Positions 60,786-64,000 of a stretch of DNA of 64,000 nt are shown in pieces. Location of the stretch: NCBI GenBank assembly GCA_022702705.1, contig CM040423.1:118291738-118355737 (forward strand), read 5' to 3'. Below the pieces are notes generated by a model, which searched no databases, was not told where the DNA came from, and saw only the letters and a program-made list of their open reading frames with translations. The first letter of the stretch is position 1. Every line of letters starts with the position of its first letter. The DNA comes from Papilionanthe hookeriana x Papilionanthe teres (lineage: Eukaryota; Streptophyta; Magnoliopsida; Asparagales; Orchidaceae). A program made the position numbers and the translations under genes.

Positions 60786-60805
60786 ATTACTTGAGGACAA
60801 GTAAT
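60786..60805 (+). promoter_or_regulatory. Pre-polypurine stem-loop of element C
   Basis: attacttgaggacaagtaat: 8-bp perfect stem, loop AGGA, ending 19 nt before the LTR. Identical to the F copy; the E copy differs by one base that leaves a G-T pair. Confidence 0.65.
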
Positions 60806-60809
60806 AGTT

Positions 60810-60824
60810 AAGTTTGGGGGATTT
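60810..60824 (+). promoter_or_regulatory. Polypurine tract of element C
   Basis: aagtttgggggattt ends at the LTR start TGATGCACT (60825). It primes plus-strand synthesis. Confidence 0.8.
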
Positions 60825-62424
60825 TGATGCACTAAAAATATATGTTATTTTTGCTATATAATTTTATCCATTTTTGTTGATATTGCATTTTAAAGAAAGG
60901 TATCTTTAATGATTTGTTGCAGGTATGTTGATTTTATGTGATTGGAGTGAAAATAAGCGAAACGAAACAGAGAAAAAAGAAGTAAAAAGGAGGAAAACAG
61001 ATTCTGGCGCCACCGGCTCCAATAGAGCGCCGGCGCGCCCGAATGTCGGTGGACTTCAAATCTGAAGACTTTTAGCTACTTTTTGAAGGGGTGCCTATGG
61101 AAAATCTTGAGATTTCATTCCTAACTTACAAGTAACTGTTTTTGAACGAAAATTAGTGTGTGTCCTGTGTATTCTAGAGAGTCTAGTGTGTTTTGAGTGT
61201 TATGGCTTAGGAGAGAAGAGTGTAGAAGTCTCAATTTGAGAGGGATTCTTCTCTAAGGAGTGAAGGAGAAGGAGTAAAGTGAGAGATTGCTTCTTCCTTT
61301 CTGTTCTAAAGAGGGAATTGAGTGTTGCAAAGAAGAGAGAAAAGGATTCGAAGGAACTTCAAGGGAATTGCATTGGGGAAGAGAAAGAGATAAGTTGTGT
61401 TTTCTTTTGTAGTTTGTATGACTTTTCTTTTATATATAAAATTCATGTTTTTTTATATATTCTCTATGAATTCTGAGTAGTCTCCTTTCTCTTTCTTCTT
61501 GCATAGAGATGTGATGATGTGTTGATGTGGATTTGAATTGTCATTAAAGTATTGAAGAAATTGTGATGGTTTTTCATTTTGAACTTAATTTACTTTTGGA
61601 TCTGGCCAATTGAATTGTTAAAATATTTTGTTGAACATTAACTCTGAAAGGATTTAGTGTCTTATAATAACAATGAAGAACCCATTCAATTTCCATGAAT
61701 GAGTTGCGTAGTTCATGGGAATTGAGTGCAAATAAATAGGGAAATGTGTTTTGATGGACGTCAAATTCGAGGTTTCAGGGTGACAGGCTGAGATCCCTAA
61801 TTTGGTCCTAAGTATAGTAACTAAACTCGAAGGTTAGCCTTTAAGTGAAGGGTGAGTGGGAGCTCCGTAGTGACAGCCGGTATCCTCCCAGCCTAGCCTT
61901 AAATTTAGTAACTAAACTTAGGATATGTCAATTTTCTTTTCATGCTTGGAAGAGGGGGTACTCTTTTAAGGGTAAAGAAACAATTATGCTCTTATTTGGC
62001 ACAATACCATATATAATCATTCCATATCATCCACACATCATATTATCATTGTAAGAGGAAAGATACTTTTCTTACATATCAAAATCTTTCAAATATATAG
62101 CTTAGTGTGTGTCTGTTAGTTAATTATGTTTTAAAGATATTAGAAGTAATTATAGTTTGCTTAATTGTTACTGTTTTCTGCATCTCGATAGTAGAAGTAA
62201 ACATTAAAATTTAATCGCAATTTCAGTAATGGAATTCAATATTACATTATCTTTAGTAGGATTCATCCTTCCCTGTGGGATCGATAACCAGGACTTCTTA
62301 GAGTCCTGTTTACTTGATATGATACGTATACTCGTGTTGAATGCATGGACTTTACAAAATCATTATAAATATATATAAATTTGAGTTCATAAGTTCTAGC
62401 AATATTAAAGTCCGGCCCACATCA
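60825..62424 (+). mobile_element. 3' LTR of element C (1600 bp)
   Basis: It begins TGATGCACT and ends CACATCA. It keeps about 98 bp (around 62125-62215) missing from the 5' LTR and lacks about 50 bp around the GC blocks (61005-61045). The short ORF at 61279-61476 is open here. The terminal box lies at 62272-62335. Confidence 0.92.
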
Positions 62425-62429
62425 GTAGA

Positions 62430-63914
62430 TTCATAGAATATGGACATAATTTGAAAAGACGCCAAGCACTTTTTGGAGAATATATAAAAGGACTTAAACA
62501 TTGTTTGGGGGGGAGTGTTGAGTTCTTTTAGGGAGAGAAAAATTAGAGTTTGTAGAGAGTAGTTTAAGTAAGAAGTTATAGGATGCTTACCTAGAGTTTT
62601 TTCACACTTTTCTCCTTCTTAGTGAAAGAGAGGTTGAGTAGGGATTCCTTAGTAAAAATATATTGTGTATAGAGATTTATACCCACTTGGGTTGGGCGAC
62701 TTGTCCAAGGGAGGCTTGTAAGAGAAATTAAGAGATTCAAAGGAACTTCAAGAGTTTTGTGGAGAGAAAATTGAGATAAGTTTTTATCTTTTTACTTCAT
62801 TTGGTTTTAATTGAGACTTCTTGAGTTTTCTACATGGTTTCTACTTTTAAAATTATTTGTGGTTGTGTTTTCTCCATGGATTCTGAGTAGTTTTCTTTAA
62901 GTTTTTCCTTAAAATGAAAAGTAATTAAGTGGTTGATGAAAGTTGTGGAAGTATTGATTTTAATCTTGGAAGAAGTTGTGTTGATTCAATCCTTGCATTT
63001 CATTTATTGCTTGATTTGGCCAATCATGATGTTAACATTTGTTGTGAGAACATGTAAGATCCTAATATGTATTGTCTCAATCAACAATAGATATGAATCA
63101 CATGGGATTTTTTGGATGAGAAATTAATTCATATAATCTTGTGCAAATAAATACGGAAATATACTTTGATGGGCATAGAATTAGAGACTTTAGGGTGACA
63201 GACTAAAGCTCCTAATATGGTTTATTGTTTTAGGTTTTGATGCGAAAGTTAGCCCCCAGATGGAGGGAAAGGAGGTAACTCTAGAGTTGGAGTTAGTATC
63301 TTCCCTACCTAACCAGTCTTCATAACTATTCAAACTTTAAACTAGATTGTTCTTTATAGCATCCTAGTAAGATTAATGAATAAAATTACTCATATTTGGC
63401 ACAAGACATTTTGATTACTTCCACAACATAATTCCTTTACTTATTACTCATTCATGATAAGGAAAAAGATATTTTCATTTATACTTCTTTAAATCTTACA
63501 AAAATCTTGTTATAGGTAGGTAATTCTTAACTTTATCTTATAATTTAAGAAAATACCAAAAAGAATCGGATTTGAAAATTTAGTTTTTATCTGAAAGTGT
63601 TGAACTAAGTTTCTTTTTTTAAATAGAGTTTGTGTTCTAAAAACCTTTTTATCTTTTAATATCCATAAATTTTCCCCGTGGGATCGATATTTTGGCGCTT
63701 AATTAGAAAGTCCTATATTACTTGATAACGTTACATATACATGACTAGAATCATTAAATTAAAATATCATTGTTGCATTTCTGTTTACGTTAGAATCAAG
63801 TTTTTGGTGTAGTTGTAAAGAATAATTTTTTATATCAAAAATATAAGATTAATTGGATTATCTAAAATATAAATTTTATTAGTTTTCATCAGGAAGTTAA
63901 GAGAATTGGGATCA
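62430..63914 (+). mobile_element. 3' LTR of element D, part 2
   Basis: It continues the D LTR after element C and its target duplication (gtaga, 62425-62429). It matches 30228-31695 and ends GGGATCA at 63914. A TATA-like tatataaaagg lies near 62478. Confidence 0.9.
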
Positions 63915-63919
63915 CTTCG
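63915..63919. repeat. Target site duplication of element D, right
   Basis: cttcg, identical to 29831-29835. Confidence 0.9.
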
Positions 63920-64000
63920 CAAGGACTGTGCGATTGTTCCTATCAAGTTTGATTGAGGCTTCACCTCGTCAAAGGCATTTAAGGACATTTTATTCTAATT
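63920..64000. repeat. Background sequence R0, right part
   Basis: This 81-bp stretch is the continuation of the sequence at 29835 once D is removed. It has no recognisable features and is too short to identify. Confidence 0.5.

Larger units (their letters stand above)
59540..60824 (+). other. 3' non-coding region of element C
   Basis: G-rich tract (atgtttgggggaggt, 59911-59925), purine-rich run (60340-60415), conserved gaggagaagcttgaggagat block, stem-loop at 60786-60805 and polypurine tract at 60810-60824. No ORF is credible. Confidence 0.7.
41871..62424 (+). mobile_element. Element C: complete Athila-type retrotransposon carrying X3
   Basis: 5' LTR 41871-43441, 3' LTR 60825-62424, target duplication gttga/gtaga, all inside the 3' LTR of D. 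Without X3 it is about 13.2 kb. It has gag, protease, RT, RNase H, integrase and two env-position ORFs in tandem. It is the best-preserved element in the window, yet each ORF has stops or shifts. Confidence 0.92.
29836..63914 (+). mobile_element. Element D: complete Athila-type retrotransposon carrying nested C and X3
   Basis: Complete from 5' LTR (29836-31695) to 3' LTR (41455-41870 plus 62430-63914), with a perfect 5-bp target duplication. Without the nested element C it is about 13.5 kb. Order: LTR, primer site, gag, protease, RT, RNase H, integrase, post-pol motif, remnant of a first env-position ORF, second env-position ORF, polypurine tract, LTR. All ORFs are heavily broken, more than in C. 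The nest order shows D integrated first, then C, then X3. Confidence 0.9.

Overview
This window is plant nuclear DNA, almost certainly pericentromeric or other heterochromatic DNA from an angiosperm with a repeat-rich genome. It is AT-rich and consists nearly entirely of decayed LTR retrotransposons nested inside one another. I find no intact host gene, no RNA gene and nothing bacterial. The coding remnants are gag, protease, reverse transcriptase/RNase H and integrase of the Ty3/gypsy Athila lineage (primer sites resembling the complement of the tRNA-Asp 3' end, a DLGAS-type protease motif, and env-position ORFs of the 'putative plant transposon protein' type). Every ORF carries stops or frameshifts. 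Element letters below are mine.

Left half (1-28032), outermost to innermost: element E (3' part only, 23151-28032, + strand) is joined to element F (15478-about 23150, + strand; pol, two env-position ORFs and a truncated 3' LTR). Element G (12885-15477, - strand; gag, primer site, 1.8-kb LTR) is inserted in the RT of F. X1, a giant non-coding TG...CA unit, sits in the gag of G (1-4064 plus 11195-12884). A second, complete copy X2 (4065-11194, - strand) is inserted in X1 with a 5-bp target duplication.

Right half (28033-64000): a background repeat R0 (28033-29835 and 63920-64000) contains element D (29836-63914, perfect TSD cttcg). The 3' LTR of D contains element C (41871-62424, TSD gttga/gtaga). 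The gag of C contains X3 (44610-51930), a third copy of the giant unit. With inserts removed, D and C are each about 13 kb, a normal Athila size.

The most unusual items are: (i) the X family, 7.1-7.3 kb non-coding units with TG...CA ends and 5-bp TSDs, best read as giant solo LTRs, one nested in reverse inside another to give multi-kilobase inverted repeats; (ii) two tandem paralogous env-position ORFs per Athila-type element; and (iii) a set of non-coding modules that recurs at fixed places: a post-pol motif, GC-rich palindromic leaders shared between LTR and env leaders, a putative leader intron, two G-rich polypurine-like tracts about 0.92 kb apart, and a stem-loop exactly 20-21 nt before the 3' LTR. 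These readings rest on alignment by eye; identities were not computed.
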